Assembly (NCBI RefSeq): GCF_900217235.1
Contig: NZ_LT907975.1
Location: 4,005,001 to 4,069,000 of the forward strand
Reading direction: 5' to 3'
DNA: 64,000 nt
Source: Pseudodesulfovibrio profundus
Lineage (GTDB): Bacteria; Desulfobacterota; Desulfovibrionia; Desulfovibrionales; Desulfovibrionaceae
Shown here: positions 18,061 through 28,395 of the stretch, in pieces
Numbering within the stretch: the stretch's first letter is position 1
How the letters are laid out: every line of letters begins with the position of its first letter
Program-made: the position numbers and the translations under genes
Notes under the pieces: generated by a model
Told to the model about the DNA's origin: nothing
The model's input: only the letters and a program-made list of their open reading frames with translations
The model's database searches: none

Positions 18061-18723
18061 ATGAAAGTGAAGCTTCTCGCAGGATTGGCTGTTGCGGCCC
18101 TGCTGGTGCATCAATACATGATCTGGTTCTATGCGCCGATTGCCCAGTCCGGGCCGGTGCAGAAAATATTCTACATGCATCTGCCTTGTTCTTGGTGGGC
18201 GCTCATGAGTTTTTTCGTGGTTTTCGTTGCCTCGATTCTCTACCTGTTCAAGCGAAACGATGTCTTTGATCGTATCGCTGGAGCAGCGGCCGAGATCGGT
18301 GTGCTCTTCGCAACGCTTGCGCTGATTACCGGTTCGGTTTGGGCCAGAGCGGAGTGGGGACACTGGTGGCTTTGGGATCCCAAGCTCACGACAGCACTTA
18401 TCATGTGGTACGTCTACGCGGGGTATCTCGTGTTGCGGTCAACTCCTATGGGGCGTGATCGGAAAGCGCTTGTTTGCGCTGTGCTGGGTATTGTCGCGTT
18501 TCTTGATGTGCCGCTCGTATTCTTTGCTGCCAAGCTCTGGGGTAGCGCACATCCGGATGGCCTGGCCCGAAAGGGATCGGGTATGGAAATCCGCATGTGG
18601 CACACCATATTTGCCGGATTGATTGCCTTTGGTTTTGTGTGGGGAGGTATGCTCCTTGCCCGAATCCGTCAGCTTGGCAAACAGGCCGATCTGGAAGCCC
18701 AGCTGGTCTGGGATGACGAATAA
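18061..18723 (+). CDS. ccmC: CcmC haem-handling membrane protein
   Basis: 220 residues and six helices. The WWD motif is WGHWWLWDPKLTT, flanked by FYMHLPCSWW and by IRMWHT, which supply the haem-ligating histidines. CcmC presents haem to CcmE. I chose the ATG at 18061, which has GGAGAAG upstream inside the end of ccmB; a longer frame from 17998 would duplicate the end of ccmB and lacks CcmC similarity. Confidence 0.92.
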   Translation: MKVKLLAGLAVAALLVHQYMIWFYAPIAQSGPVQKIFYMHLPCSWWALMSFFVVFVASILYLFKRNDVFDRIAGAAAEIGVLFATLALITGSVWARAEWGHWWLWDPKLTTALIMWYVYAGYLVLRSTPMGRDRKALVCAVLGIVAFLDVPLVFFAAKLWGSAHPDGLARKGSGMEIRMWHTIFAGLIAFGFVWGGMLLARIRQLGKQADLEAQLVWDDE

Positions 18724-18746
18724 TATTTATCAACCAAGGAAACAGT

Positions 18747-18893
18747 ATGTCTGCAACTACATATCTCATCATAGCCAATGCAGCTGTGTGGCTCGGAATA
18801 GCCGGGTACATGGGCTTTTTGTACGTCAAGGCTGACGGTTTAAACAAGCGGCAGCGGCAAATTGAACTTCTGGGGGATTCCAATGGCAACTAA
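18747..18893 (+). CDS. ccmD: CcmD-like small membrane protein
   Basis: 48 residues: an N-terminal hydrophobic helix (about 5-26) followed by a basic segment DGLNKRQRQ. This is the normal shape of CcmD, which stabilises the CcmABC-CcmE complex. AAGGA lies six bases before the ATG. It sits right after ccmC and overlaps the next gene by 11 bases. Sequence conservation in this family is poor, so the call rests on size, topology and position. Confidence 0.8.
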   Translation: MSATTYLIIANAAVWLGIAGYMGFLYVKADGLNKRQRQIELLGDSNGN

Positions 18894-19491
18894 CGCAGTC
18901 AATTTCAGCCGTAAAACCATTATTGCAGCAGTTCTACTGTGTGCAGCGGCAATGTTTATCACCAGCTTCGTATATCGTATGAATCATCCCAACCTCTTTG
19001 TGCAGGTTGAGCAGCAACACAGCCCTGATGACGGGCATGATCACAGCACGGATGGAACTGGCGCTCCTGCTGGAATGAGTGAGGGGGCCATGGCCAAGGT
19101 CAAGGAGTTCATGGCTCAGGTCAAAGAGAATCCCAACGATGTAAAGGCGTTGATCAATCTTGGTAACTCGTTCCTCATGATGCGTGCCTGGGACAGGGCT
19201 TTGGAACCGCTTGAAAAGGCCAACTCGCTTGAGCCTGGTAACATCGGTCTCCTGAAGGCCATCGGTATCGCCTATTTCAATAAGGAAAATTTTGACAAGG
19301 CGGCCGAAGCATACAAGCAGATTCTGGCTATCGACCCGAACGATACGCTGGCATTGTTCAATCTCGGAGTCATAAACAAATATTATTTCGAGGATATGGA
19401 TACCGCCAGAACGTATTTCGAAAAGGTTCTGGTCATAGAAAAGGATGATGAAGAAATCATAAAGATGGCCAAGCAGGAACTCGATCATTAA
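18883..19491 (+). CDS. membrane-anchored TPR protein of the ccm operon (CcmI/CycH-like)
   Basis: 202 residues. A membrane helix (about 12-30) is followed by a short His/Asp-rich linker, HSPDDGHDHSTDG (46-58). At least three tetratricopeptide repeats follow (about 84-195, for example AWDRALEPLEKANSLEPGN). CcmI in other bacteria uses a periplasmic TPR domain to present apocytochromes for haem attachment; this smaller protein could play that part. I chose the ATG at 18883, with GGGGGA five bases upstream, over an in-frame ATG at 18862. It is the last gene of the ccm operon. Confidence 0.8.
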   Translation: MATNAVNFSRKTIIAAVLLCAAAMFITSFVYRMNHPNLFVQVEQQHSPDDGHDHSTDGTGAPAGMSEGAMAKVKEFMAQVKENPNDVKALINLGNSFLMMRAWDRALEPLEKANSLEPGNIGLLKAIGIAYFNKENFDKAAEAYKQILAIDPNDTLALFNLGVINKYYFEDMDTARTYFEKVLVIEKDDEEIIKMAKQELDH

Positions 19492-19542
19492 AAAACATGT
19501 AATAACGAGTGGTTGTGCAGTAAGGCTACGAGCCCCATCTTA

Positions 19543-19570
19543 TTGACAAAGTGAACAAATTAAATACAAT
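19543..19570 (+). promoter_or_regulatory. sigma70-type promoter of the liv operon
   Basis: TTGACA (19543-19548) and TACAAT (19565-19570) are separated by 16 bases. It lies 112 bases before the livK start and after the ccm operon, so it is the natural promoter for livKHMGF. Confidence 0.7.
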
Positions 19571-19580
19571 GCTACATTCG

Positions 19581-19643
19581 GTCTGTGGTTCCGTGGGGAG
19601 ACGGAACCACAGACTAGTGTCTACTGTTTGTTAATGAACAGTA
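19581..19643 (+). promoter_or_regulatory. livK leader with two stem-loops
   Basis: GTCTGTGGTTCCGT (19581-19594) pairs perfectly with ACGGAACCACAGAC (19601-19614) around a GGGGAG loop. A second stem pairs TACTGTT (19622-19628) with AACAGTA (19637-19643), followed by TTTTC. The first stem lies only about 10 bases after the promoter -10 box, so it forms at the very 5' end of the message. It may protect the mRNA; the second resembles a weak terminator and could serve attenuation. Confidence 0.6.
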
Positions 19644-19681
19644 TTTTCTGTTGGAACCTTATACATTTAGGAGAGGAAAGT

Positions 19682-20809
19682 ATGAGAAAAGTGCGTCTGA
19701 TCGCTCTGTGCGTCGCCATGGTCGCCATGTTGGTTGCCTGCGGCGGAGAGAGTGAGAAACAAACGGCTTCAAAATTGGTACTTGGTGTTGCTGGTGCTCA
19801 CTCCGGAGACCTTGCTTCCTACGGTCTTCCGACTGTTAACGCTGCCAAGCTCGCCGCTGCCAAGGTTAATGCCGAGGGCGGAATCAACGGCGCCATGGTT
19901 GAAGTTGTTGCTCAGGATGACCAGTGCAAGCCCGAACTGGCTACCAACGCCGCTACCAAAATGGTTTCTGATGACGTGAAAATCGTCCTCGGTCACATTT
20001 GTTCCGGTGCAACCAAAGCTGCACTGCCCATTTACCTGGAGTCCGAGATCGTTCTGATGTCGCCCTCCGCCACCAACCCGCCGCTGACCCAGTCCGGCGA
20101 ATACCCGAATTTCTTCCGCACCATCGCTCCTGACGATGCGCAGGCCGCCCTTGAGGTCTCCTTCGCCAAAGGCCTTGGCCTCAAGAAAATCGCCGTTATC
20201 CACGACAAGGGTGATTACGGTAAAGGTTTTGCTTCCTTCTGCAAGCAGTTCATCGATGAGCAAGACGGTATCGAAGTCGTTCTGTTCGAGGGTGTGACCC
20301 CCGGCGCAGTTGACTATTCTGCCGTTGTTCAGAAAATCAAATCTTCCGGCGCTGAAGGCGTCATCTTCGGTGGTTACCACCCTGAAGCATCCAAGATCGT
20401 TACCGGTATGCGCAAGAAAGGCATGGAATTGCCGTTCCTGTCCGATGACGGTGTAAAGGATGAGACCTTCATCAAGGTTGCTGGAAAGTACGCTGAAGGC
20501 GTCTACGCCACCGGTCCCAAGGACTTCTCCGGCAACGCCATCTACCAGGAAGCCGTCGCTGCTCACAAGGCTGAGTTCGGCGCTGATCCCGGTCCCTTCT
20601 TCCCTGAAGCCTACTCTGCAGCTCTGGCTCTGCTGAATGCAGTCAAGAATGCCGGCAGCACCGACTACGCCAAGGTTACCGAAGCTCTCCGTACCCAATA
20701 CGTTGATACTGCCGTCGGTAAGATCAAGTTTGACGCCAAGGGCGACGCCGAAGGCGTTGGATTTGCCGTCTACCAGGTCCAGAATGGTCAGTACGTGGAA
20801 GTCAAGTAA
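19682..20809 (+). CDS. livK: branched-chain amino-acid ABC transporter substrate-binding lipoprotein
   Basis: 375 residues. The signal sequence ends in the lipobox LVAC (Cys20), so it is a lipoprotein. The mature part is a type I periplasmic binding fold of the LivJ/LivK family: LGVAGAHSGDLASYG, VLGHICSGATKAALPIY and FRTIAPDDAQA. The expected ligand is leucine/isoleucine/valine or a similar amino acid. The start is the ATG at 19682, with AGGAGAGGAAAG upstream. It heads the complete livKHMGF operon. Confidence 0.92.
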   Translation: MRKVRLIALCVAMVAMLVACGGESEKQTASKLVLGVAGAHSGDLASYGLPTVNAAKLAAAKVNAEGGINGAMVEVVAQDDQCKPELATNAATKMVSDDVKIVLGHICSGATKAALPIYLESEIVLMSPSATNPPLTQSGEYPNFFRTIAPDDAQAALEVSFAKGLGLKKIAVIHDKGDYGKGFASFCKQFIDEQDGIEVVLFEGVTPGAVDYSAVVQKIKSSGAEGVIFGGYHPEASKIVTGMRKKGMELPFLSDDGVKDETFIKVAGKYAEGVYATGPKDFSGNAIYQEAVAAHKAEFGADPGPFFPEAYSAALALLNAVKNAGSTDYAKVTEALRTQYVDTAVGKIKFDAKGDAEGVGFAVYQVQNGQYVEVK

Positions 20810-20836
20810 ATCGCTTGATTGTAGAATGACATAATC

Positions 20837-20869
20837 CACCAGGGGACAGGGCGAACCTGTCCCCTGGTG
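20837..20869 (+). terminator. strong intercistronic stem-loop between livK and livH
   Basis: CACCAGGGGACAGG (20837-20850) pairs with CCTGTCCCCTGGTG (20856-20869), a perfect 14-bp stem. There is no T-run after it, so it is probably a partial terminator or an mRNA 3'-end stabiliser. This is a common way to keep the binding protein in excess over the membrane subunits. Confidence 0.7.
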
Positions 20870-20896
20870 CTATTTAAGGTATGGGAATAACATCCT

Positions 20897-21799
20897 ATGG
20901 AATATTTTCTGGAATTGTTCTTCGGGGGATTGACCCGGGGTAGCATATACGCGCTCATTGCTCTGGGCTACACCATGGTCTACGGCATTATTGAGCTTAT
21001 CAACTTCGCTCACGGCGAAATCTACATGATTGGCGCGTTTACCGGGCTGATAGTGGCCGGACTGCTGACCATGCTCGGCTTTCCCGGTTATTCTATTTTG
21101 GCCATCGCAATTGTTTGTGCAGTCATATGGGCTGCTGCCTATGGATTCACAATCGAAAAGGTTGCCTACAAGCCTCTGCGTGGTGCGCAACGTCTTTCTC
21201 CACTCATTTCAGCTATCGGCATGTCCATTTTCCTGCAGAACTACGTCATGCTGGCTCAGACCTCCGACTTCCTTCCGTTCCCTGAACTCGTTCCTGAGTT
21301 CGAGTTCATGAAGTCAATGGGGTCCATGCTCAGTTCTTCTGAACTGGTCATCGTCGGTGCCACCATAGCTGTCTGTGTCGGGCTTACCTTGTTCATCAAG
21401 TTCACCAAGCTCGGCAAAGCCATGCGGGCCACGGCCCAGAATCGCAAGATGGCCATGCTGGTCGGCATTAATGTCGATATGGTCATTTCTGCCACTTTTG
21501 TCATCGGTTCCAGTCTTGCCGCTGTCGGTGGTGTGTTGATCGCGTCCCATATCGGGCAAATCAACTACTTCATCGGATTCATCGCAGGCATCAAGGCATT
21601 TACTGCTGCAGTTCTCGGTGGAATCGGCTCCATCCCTGGTGCGATGCTCGGTGCGTTGGTGCTCGGTCTTACCGAAGCCTTTGCCACCGGATATGTCTCT
21701 TCCGACTATGAAGACGTTTTCGCATTCTGCCTGCTGGTGCTCATCCTGATTTTCAGGCCGTCCGGCATCATGGGTAAGGAAAAGATACAGAAGGTTTAA
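20897..21799 (+). CDS. livH: branched-chain amino-acid ABC transporter permease LivH
   Basis: 300 residues, about eight helices. The family start GSIYALIALGYTMVYGIIELINFAHGE is split here as GSIYALIALGYTMVYG and NFAHGEIYMIGA. The C-terminal part has AAVLGGIGSIPGAMLGALVLG, the coupling-helix region. It pairs with LivM to form the membrane channel. It lies 87 bases after livK and 49 before livM. Confidence 0.93.
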   Translation: MEYFLELFFGGLTRGSIYALIALGYTMVYGIIELINFAHGEIYMIGAFTGLIVAGLLTMLGFPGYSILAIAIVCAVIWAAAYGFTIEKVAYKPLRGAQRLSPLISAIGMSIFLQNYVMLAQTSDFLPFPELVPEFEFMKSMGSMLSSSELVIVGATIAVCVGLTLFIKFTKLGKAMRATAQNRKMAMLVGINVDMVISATFVIGSSLAAVGGVLIASHIGQINYFIGFIAGIKAFTAAVLGGIGSIPGAMLGALVLGLTEAFATGYVSSDYEDVFAFCLLVLILIFRPSGIMGKEKIQKV

Positions 21800-21848
21800 C
21801 ATTGATAGAAAAGCGGCTTTACGCCGTTCTTCCTGCAAGGAATATATC

Positions 21849-23135
21849 GTGAGTACTGATAGCAAAACAATGAATCAGGGGTTCCTGCAGTTCTTCCTGA
21901 CCGCCGGGTGCGATAGTTTCGCCCATGCGGTCGGAAAATCTCTGCTGGTTGCCGCATGGTTCGTTTTCCTCACCTTCCCGATTATGGTGATCAAGGTGAA
22001 TACCATAGAGCAGACGGTGGTGTGGCGGTGGGAAAACGTCGCTTACATTGCCGTAAGCGTCTTCTTCGGTTCCTTTTTGTGGCGCTGGCTTCTGGCGCGT
22101 AAGGAACTGATGAAGGATGCAACGAAAAAAGAATCAAAAGTAGAAGCACTGCTGACTAAGGTCCAGTCCAATACCGTGCTGAAGTTTGTTGCTCTGGGTG
22201 CAATTGCACTCATAGCCATAGGCTTTCCGCAAGTCGGTAATCTGTATCAGACAAACATCATGATCTCTTGTCTGGTGTATGTCGTTCTCGGACTGGGGCT
22301 GAATATCGTTGTCGGTTTGGCTGGCTTGCTCGACTTGGGCTATGTGGCTTTTTATGCCGTCGGTGCGTACGCGTACGCACTGTGCAACATGCACTGGGAT
22401 ATCGGTTTCTGGTACATGTTGCCCATCGGGGCCGTGCTTGGAGCCATCCTGGGCATCATTCTTGGTTTTCCCGTACTTCGACTGCGCGGTGACTACCTTG
22501 CCATCGTCACTCTCGGTTTTGGAGAGATCATTCGATTGGTCCTTGAAAACTGGGGCGAAGTGACCATGGGGCCTTCCGGTATTTCCGGTATTGATCGTCC
22601 TGAATTCTTCGGAATGGACCTTGGCGTGATCGGATCAACGACCTACATGTATTACATCATGATCGGGCTGCTTGTTTTGACCATCTTCTGCGTCAACAGG
22701 TTGCAACATTCTCGTATCGGGCGAGCGTGGCTCGCTCTCAGGGAAGATGAAATAGCCTGCCAGGCGATGGGAATCGACAAGATGAAGACCAAGCTCATGG
22801 CATTTGCTCTTGGAGCAACATGGGCAGGTATGGCTGGTGTCGTTTTTGCGGCCAAGACCACCTTCATCAACCCGGCATCATTCACCTTCTGGGAATCTGC
22901 CATCATTCTGTCCATCGTCGTTATCGGTGGTATGGGCTCCATTCGCGGGGTTATCGCCGGCGCAATCATTCTGATTCTTGTTCCGGAATTCCTTCGTGAT
23001 TTTGCAGAGTTCAGAATGCTGCTGTTCGGTGCGATCATGGTTCTGGTCATGGTGTTCCGACCACAGGGCCTGATCAGCGCCAAGCGCAAGATCTACGAGT
23101 ACAAAGCTAATACTGCGAGTGCGGCAAATGAGTAA
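21849..23135 (+). CDS. livM: branched-chain amino-acid ABC transporter permease LivM
   Basis: 428 residues. The N-terminal ~115 residues hold two or three extra helices and a charged segment, as in long LivM proteins. The core has GLNIVVGLAGLLDLGYVAFYAVGAY and VVIGGMGSIRGVIAGA. The start is a GTG with AAGGA eight bases upstream; an ATG eight codons later is possible. The stop overlaps the livG start. Confidence 0.9.
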   Translation: MSTDSKTMNQGFLQFFLTAGCDSFAHAVGKSLLVAAWFVFLTFPIMVIKVNTIEQTVVWRWENVAYIAVSVFFGSFLWRWLLARKELMKDATKKESKVEALLTKVQSNTVLKFVALGAIALIAIGFPQVGNLYQTNIMISCLVYVVLGLGLNIVVGLAGLLDLGYVAFYAVGAYAYALCNMHWDIGFWYMLPIGAVLGAILGIILGFPVLRLRGDYLAIVTLGFGEIIRLVLENWGEVTMGPSGISGIDRPEFFGMDLGVIGSTTYMYYIMIGLLVLTIFCVNRLQHSRIGRAWLALREDEIACQAMGIDKMKTKLMAFALGATWAGMAGVVFAAKTTFINPASFTFWESAIILSIVVIGGMGSIRGVIAGAIILILVPEFLRDFAEFRMLLFGAIMVLVMVFRPQGLISAKRKIYEYKANTASAANE

Positions 23136-23922
23136 TCCAGTCTTAAATGTCAACGCCGTGAGCAAGGACTTCGGGGGTATTCGTGCCCTGGATGAAGTCG
23201 ATCTCGTGGTTAATGATAAAGAAATCGTGGCCCTTATCGGGCCGAACGGTGCAGGGAAGACCACGTTCTTCAACTGCATTACAGGTATATATACGCCGAC
23301 ATCCGGTGATGTTCTCATTGACCCAGAGGCTAATGGGAATACTAATCGGATCAATGGCAAGAAACCGAATATCGTTACCGAACTGGGCATGGCGCGGACA
23401 TTCCAGAATATCCGACTGTTCCCGTCCATGACGGCTTTGGAAAACGTGATGATCGGTACTCACTGCAGAACCAAATCTTCTGTATGGGGAGCCATATCGC
23501 GCAACAAGAGAACGAGAAACGAAGAGCAGGCTGTAATCCAGCGAAGCTATGAACTGCTGGAGTTGGTCGGTCTTGGCAAGTACGTCAATGAACTCGCTTC
23601 CAATATAGCTTACGGTAAACAGCGTCGTCTTGAAATCGCACGAGCTCTCGCCACTGATCCATTTTTGCTGCTGCTGGATGAGCCTGCTGCAGGTATGAAT
23701 CCGCAGGAGACCTTGGATCTTGAGAAACTCATTGTTGATATCCGCGAGCAATTCAATATCTCCATTATGCTGATTGAGCATGATATGAAAATGGTCATGT
23801 CCATGTCTGATCGCATTTATGTATTGGATTATGGTCGAATGATTGCCGAGGGAACACCGCAGGAAATTGCGGAAAACCCGGATGTCATCAAGGCCTACCT
23901 TGGGGAGGGTGATGATGAGTAG
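23128..23922 (+). CDS. livG: branched-chain amino-acid ABC transporter ATPase LivG
   Basis: 264 residues. It has Walker A GPNGAGKTT, the LivG-type GMARTFQNIRLF, and a signature region NIAYGKQRRLEIARAL, with YGKQR replacing the usual SGGQ, as is normal for LivG. Walker B is LLLLDEPAAGMNP. It supplies ATP hydrolysis together with LivF. The ATG at 23128 overlaps the livM stop by 8 bases; the in-frame GTG at 23119 is less likely. Confidence 0.92.
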   Translation: MSNPVLNVNAVSKDFGGIRALDEVDLVVNDKEIVALIGPNGAGKTTFFNCITGIYTPTSGDVLIDPEANGNTNRINGKKPNIVTELGMARTFQNIRLFPSMTALENVMIGTHCRTKSSVWGAISRNKRTRNEEQAVIQRSYELLELVGLGKYVNELASNIAYGKQRRLEIARALATDPFLLLLDEPAAGMNPQETLDLEKLIVDIREQFNISIMLIEHDMKMVMSMSDRIYVLDYGRMIAEGTPQEIAENPDVIKAYLGEGDDE

Positions 23923-24631
23923 AATCCTGGAACTCACGAAGGTCAATAGTTTCTACGGCAACATTCAGGCGTTGTACGATGTTGATCTGCATATTGATAC
24001 TGGCGAAATCATTACCCTGATCGGCGCTAATGGCGCGGGAAAGTCTACAACCCTCATGACCGTGTGTGGTGTGGTTCAGGCTCGTAGCGGAAGTGTCGAA
24101 TACCAGGGATTGGATATCACCAAGGAATCGCCCAACAAGATTGTTGGCCAGGGAATCTGTCAGGTTCCCGAAGGTCGGTTGATCTTTCCTGAACTGACGG
24201 TTCAGGAAAATCTCGATATGGGCGCATTCATGCGTAATGATAAAAGTGGTATCGCTCGCGACCTCGAATATAGTTATGATCTCTTCCCCATCCTGGCCGA
24301 GCGGCGCAGGCAGCCTGGCGGTAACTTGTCAGGTGGTGAACAGCAGATGTTGGCCATTGCCCGGGCGCTTATGGCAAGGCCGAAGTTGCTGCTTCTGGAC
24401 GAACCGTCCATGGGGCTGGCTCCTTTGGTTGTTCGGCAGATCTTCGATATCATTCAGAAAGTCAACAGGGAGGCCGGCACCACGATATTCCTCGTGGAGC
24501 AGAACGCCAACCTCGCTCTGAAAATTGGGCATCGAGGATATGTCATGGAAAACGGGCGAATAGTGCTCACTGACACCTGCGACAAGCTCTTGGCAGATGA
24601 GCAGGTTAAAAAGGCCTACTTGGGCCTCTAA
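23915..24631 (+). CDS. livF: branched-chain amino-acid ABC transporter ATPase LivF
   Basis: 238 residues. It has Walker A GANGAGKST, the LivF-type VPEGRLIFPELTVQENL, signature NLSGGEQQMLAIARAL and Walker B LLLLDEPSMGLAP. GGGGAGGG lies before two adjacent ATGs (23912, 23915); I took the second for spacing, and the difference is one residue. The gene overlaps the livG stop and is followed by a strong terminator, so it ends the operon. Confidence 0.92.
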   Translation: MSRILELTKVNSFYGNIQALYDVDLHIDTGEIITLIGANGAGKSTTLMTVCGVVQARSGSVEYQGLDITKESPNKIVGQGICQVPEGRLIFPELTVQENLDMGAFMRNDKSGIARDLEYSYDLFPILAERRRQPGGNLSGGEQQMLAIARALMARPKLLLLDEPSMGLAPLVVRQIFDIIQKVNREAGTTIFLVEQNANLALKIGHRGYVMENGRIVLTDTCDKLLADEQVKKAYLGL

Positions 24632-24641
24632 TGAAAGCACA

Positions 24642-24672
24642 AGGCCGGACGGAAACGTCCGGCCTTCTTCTT
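24642..24672 (+). terminator. rho-independent terminator of the liv operon
   Basis: AGGCCGGACG (24642-24651) and CGTCCGGCCT (24656-24665) form a 10-bp stem with a GAAA loop, followed by TCTTCTT. Confidence 0.9.
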
Positions 24673-24751
24673 AGGGGTGTTGTTTAGGGGTAGACGATTG
24701 GCGAATAGTCGCTTACAAGGCACCACCCAGATGCTAAAGGACAGCGTGATA

Positions 24752-24757
24752 TATAAT
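24752..24757 (+). promoter_or_regulatory. possible -10 box for guaB
   Basis: A perfect TATAAT 60 bases before the guaB start. No good -35 hexamer is found at 16-18 bases upstream, so the promoter is either activator-dependent or the match is chance. Confidence 0.3.
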
Positions 24758-24798
24758 CGAATCGCGCTGAGTGATCCTATATAGATGTACGAACCTAA

Positions 24799-26271
<1,473 letters not shown>

Positions 26272-26280
26272 GTTGTTATT

Positions 26281-26311
26281 GCGAGGGGGACCGCTTGGCG
26301 GTCCTCCTCGT
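26281..26311 (+). terminator. stem-loop terminator after guaB
   Basis: GGGACCGC pairs with GCGGTCC, extended by CGAGG and CCTCG with a small bulge, followed by TTCATT. The U-run is weak, so some read-through to guaA is likely. Confidence 0.65.
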
Positions 26312-26472
26312 TCATTCCAGCCAGTGGAAAGTTCACTGGTGTCGGAACGAACATAAAGGTAGAGTATTTCCTTTCGGGCTACTTGTCTGGTATGTAATCG
26401 GACGTGGCCTATTCGTCTTTATGGCCCTATTTGTTCTTTTCATTTTGGACTTTGTGAATTAGAGACAATATC

Positions 26473-28017
26473 ATGCATGACAATAGAGTACTCATTTTAG
26501 ATTTTGGCAGTCAGTTCACCCAGCTCATCGCACGTCGCGTGCGTGAAGCAGGCGTGTATTCCGAAATTCACCCCTGTAATGTCGACCCCGAACGGGTCAA
26601 GGCGTTCAAACCGTCCGCGTTGATCTTGTCCGGCGGCCCGTCCAGTGTTCTGGAAGGCGGCTGTCCTGACCTCAACATGGACTATCTTGAGATGGGTGTT
26701 CCGGTTCTCGGCATCTGCTACGGAATGCAGCTCCTGGCACACAAGCTCGGAGGCAAAGTGGTAGCATCCACTGATCGGGAATACGGACGTGCGCAGTTCT
26801 CTGCGCAAAACGACTGCGTGTTGTTTGACGGCATTGAGAACAAAGAGGACCTCACGGTCTGGATGTCTCATGGTGACCGCGTGGAGGGCTTGCCTGAAGG
26901 GTTCGTCCCCATGGGTAAAACCGACTCCATCGAGTTCGGCGCCATGGGTAACCCGGAAAAGAAAATGTACGCGTTGCAGTTTCATCCGGAAGTTGCTCAC
27001 ACCGTCAGCGGCGATACCATTATTCAGAACTTTCTTTTCAAGGTTGCCGGCCTGGAGCCTTCCTGGTCCATGGCATCCTTTGTTGATTCCTGCATTGAAG
27101 ACCTGAAGAAGCAGGTCGGCGATGACAAGGTCGTGCTTGGCCTTTCCGGCGGAATCGACTCAACCGTGGCTGCGGTACTGCTGCACAAGGCCATCGGTAA
27201 GAATCTGCATTGTATTTTTGTTGATAACGGCTTGCTCCGCATGGGCGAAAAAGAAGAAGTTATCGGATTCCTTGCTGAACACTTCGATCTGAACGTCAAG
27301 TTCGTGGGTGCTGCCCAGGAGTTTCTCGATGACCTCAAGGGCGTCGAAGATCCTGAGAGGAAGCGCAAACTTATCGGCTACAAATTCATCGAAGTCTTTG
27401 ACCGGGAAGCCAAGGCCATTGATGGCGTGAAGTTCCTCGGACAGGGTACCTTGTATCCTGACGTGATCGAGTCCGAATCATTCAAAGGCCCCTCCGCAGT
27501 AATCAAGTCCCACCACAACGTAGGTGGCCTGCCGGAAAAGATGAATCTCAAGCTGGTGGAACCCCTGCGCGAACTGTTCAAGGACGAGGTTCGCAGAGCA
27601 GCCTATGAGCTTGGTTTGCCCGAGCATATCATCTGGCGTCAGCCTTTCCCCGGCCCGGGGCTTTCCATCCGCATTATCGGCGAAGTAACCGAAGAGCGTC
27701 TGGAAATTCTGCGACTTGCAGACAAGATCGTTCAAAATGAAATGGTTGCCTCTGACTGGTACCGTAAGGTATGGCAGGGCTTTGCCGTGTTGTTGCCCCT
27801 CAAAACTGTTGGAGTCATGGGCGACGATCGTACTTACGAGAACGTTATTGCCCTTCGTGTTGTGGACTCCCTGGATGCCATGACCGCTGACTGGTCCAGA
27901 CTGCCGAGTGAACTGCTCGCTCGTATGTCCAACCGGATCATCAACGAGGTGAAAGGTGTTAACCGCGTGGTTTTGGATATTTCGTCCAAGCCGCCGAGCA
28001 CCATTGAGTGGGAATAA
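26473..28017 (+). CDS. guaA: GMP synthase (glutamine-hydrolysing)
   Basis: 514 residues. The N-terminal class I glutamine amidotransferase domain (to about 190) has the nucleophile elbow GICYGMQ and [11 protein letters not shown]. The ATP-pyrophosphatase domain has [14 protein letters not shown], and the C-terminal dimerisation domain ends in PPSTIEWE, as in all GuaA. It converts XMP to GMP. tatB begins 30 bases after the stop. Confidence 0.97.
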   Translation: MHDNRVLILDFGSQFTQLIARRVREAGVYSEIHPCNVDPERVKAFKPSALILSGGPSSVLEGGCPDLNMDYLEMGVPVLGICYGMQLLAHKLGGKVVASTDREYGRAQFSAQNDCVLFDGIENKEDLTVWMSHGDRVEGLPEGFVPMGKTDSIEFGAMGNPEKKMYALQFHPEVAHTVSGDTIIQNFLFKVAGLEPSWSMASFVDSCIEDLKKQVGDDKVVLGLSGGIDSTVAAVLLHKAIGKNLHCIFVDNGLLRMGEKEEVIGFLAEHFDLNVKFVGAAQEFLDDLKGVEDPERKRKLIGYKFIEVFDREAKAIDGVKFLGQGTLYPDVIESESFKGPSAVIKSHHNVGGLPEKMNLKLVEPLRELFKDEVRRAAYELGLPEHIIWRQPFPGPGLSIRIIGEVTEERLEILRLADKIVQNEMVASDWYRKVWQGFAVLLPLKTVGVMGDDRTYENVIALRVVDSLDAMTADWSRLPSELLARMSNRIINEVKGVNRVVLDISSKPPSTIEWE

Positions 28018-28047
28018 GCTTGAACTCCTTCTGAAAGGATAAGTGAT

Positions 28048-28389
28048 ATGTTTGGAATAGGCGGACCGGAACTGTTGATCATCTGCGTGGTTGCGCTGAT
28101 TGTTATCGGACCTCAGAAGCTGCCGGAGATGCTCAGGTCCTTGGGCAAAGGCGTGGCTGAGTTTAAGCGAGTAGGCAACGACGTCAAATCCACATTGGAT
28201 GACGAGGTCAGCAAGGCCGAAGCTGAAGCGCGTAAACGTGAAGTCGATCAGGAAATGGCAAAGCGGAAGGCTGAGAAAGAGGCTGCCGCAGCCTCAACTC
28301 CTGAAGATGAGCCAGCCGGAAATGACGTGGATGAAACCAAGGCCCAAGCGCCCAAGGAATCTACTGAGACCGCTAACGACAAGGCCTAG
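28048..28389 (+). CDS. tatB: Sec-independent translocase subunit TatB (TatA/B family)
   Basis: 113 residues. One N-terminal helix, [20 protein letters not shown], is followed by the hinge GPQKLPE, an amphipathic helix and a long charged, Glu/Lys-rich tail. The glutamate in the helix and the GPxxLP hinge fit TatB better than TatA. It is directly followed by tatC (6-base gap). No separate tatA gene is in the window. Confidence 0.85.
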   Translation: MFGIGGPELLIICVVALIVIGPQKLPEMLRSLGKGVAEFKRVGNDVKSTLDDEVSKAEAEARKREVDQEMAKRKAEKEAAAASTPEDEPAGNDVDETKAQAPKESTETANDKA

Positions 28390-28395
28390 ATTCGC

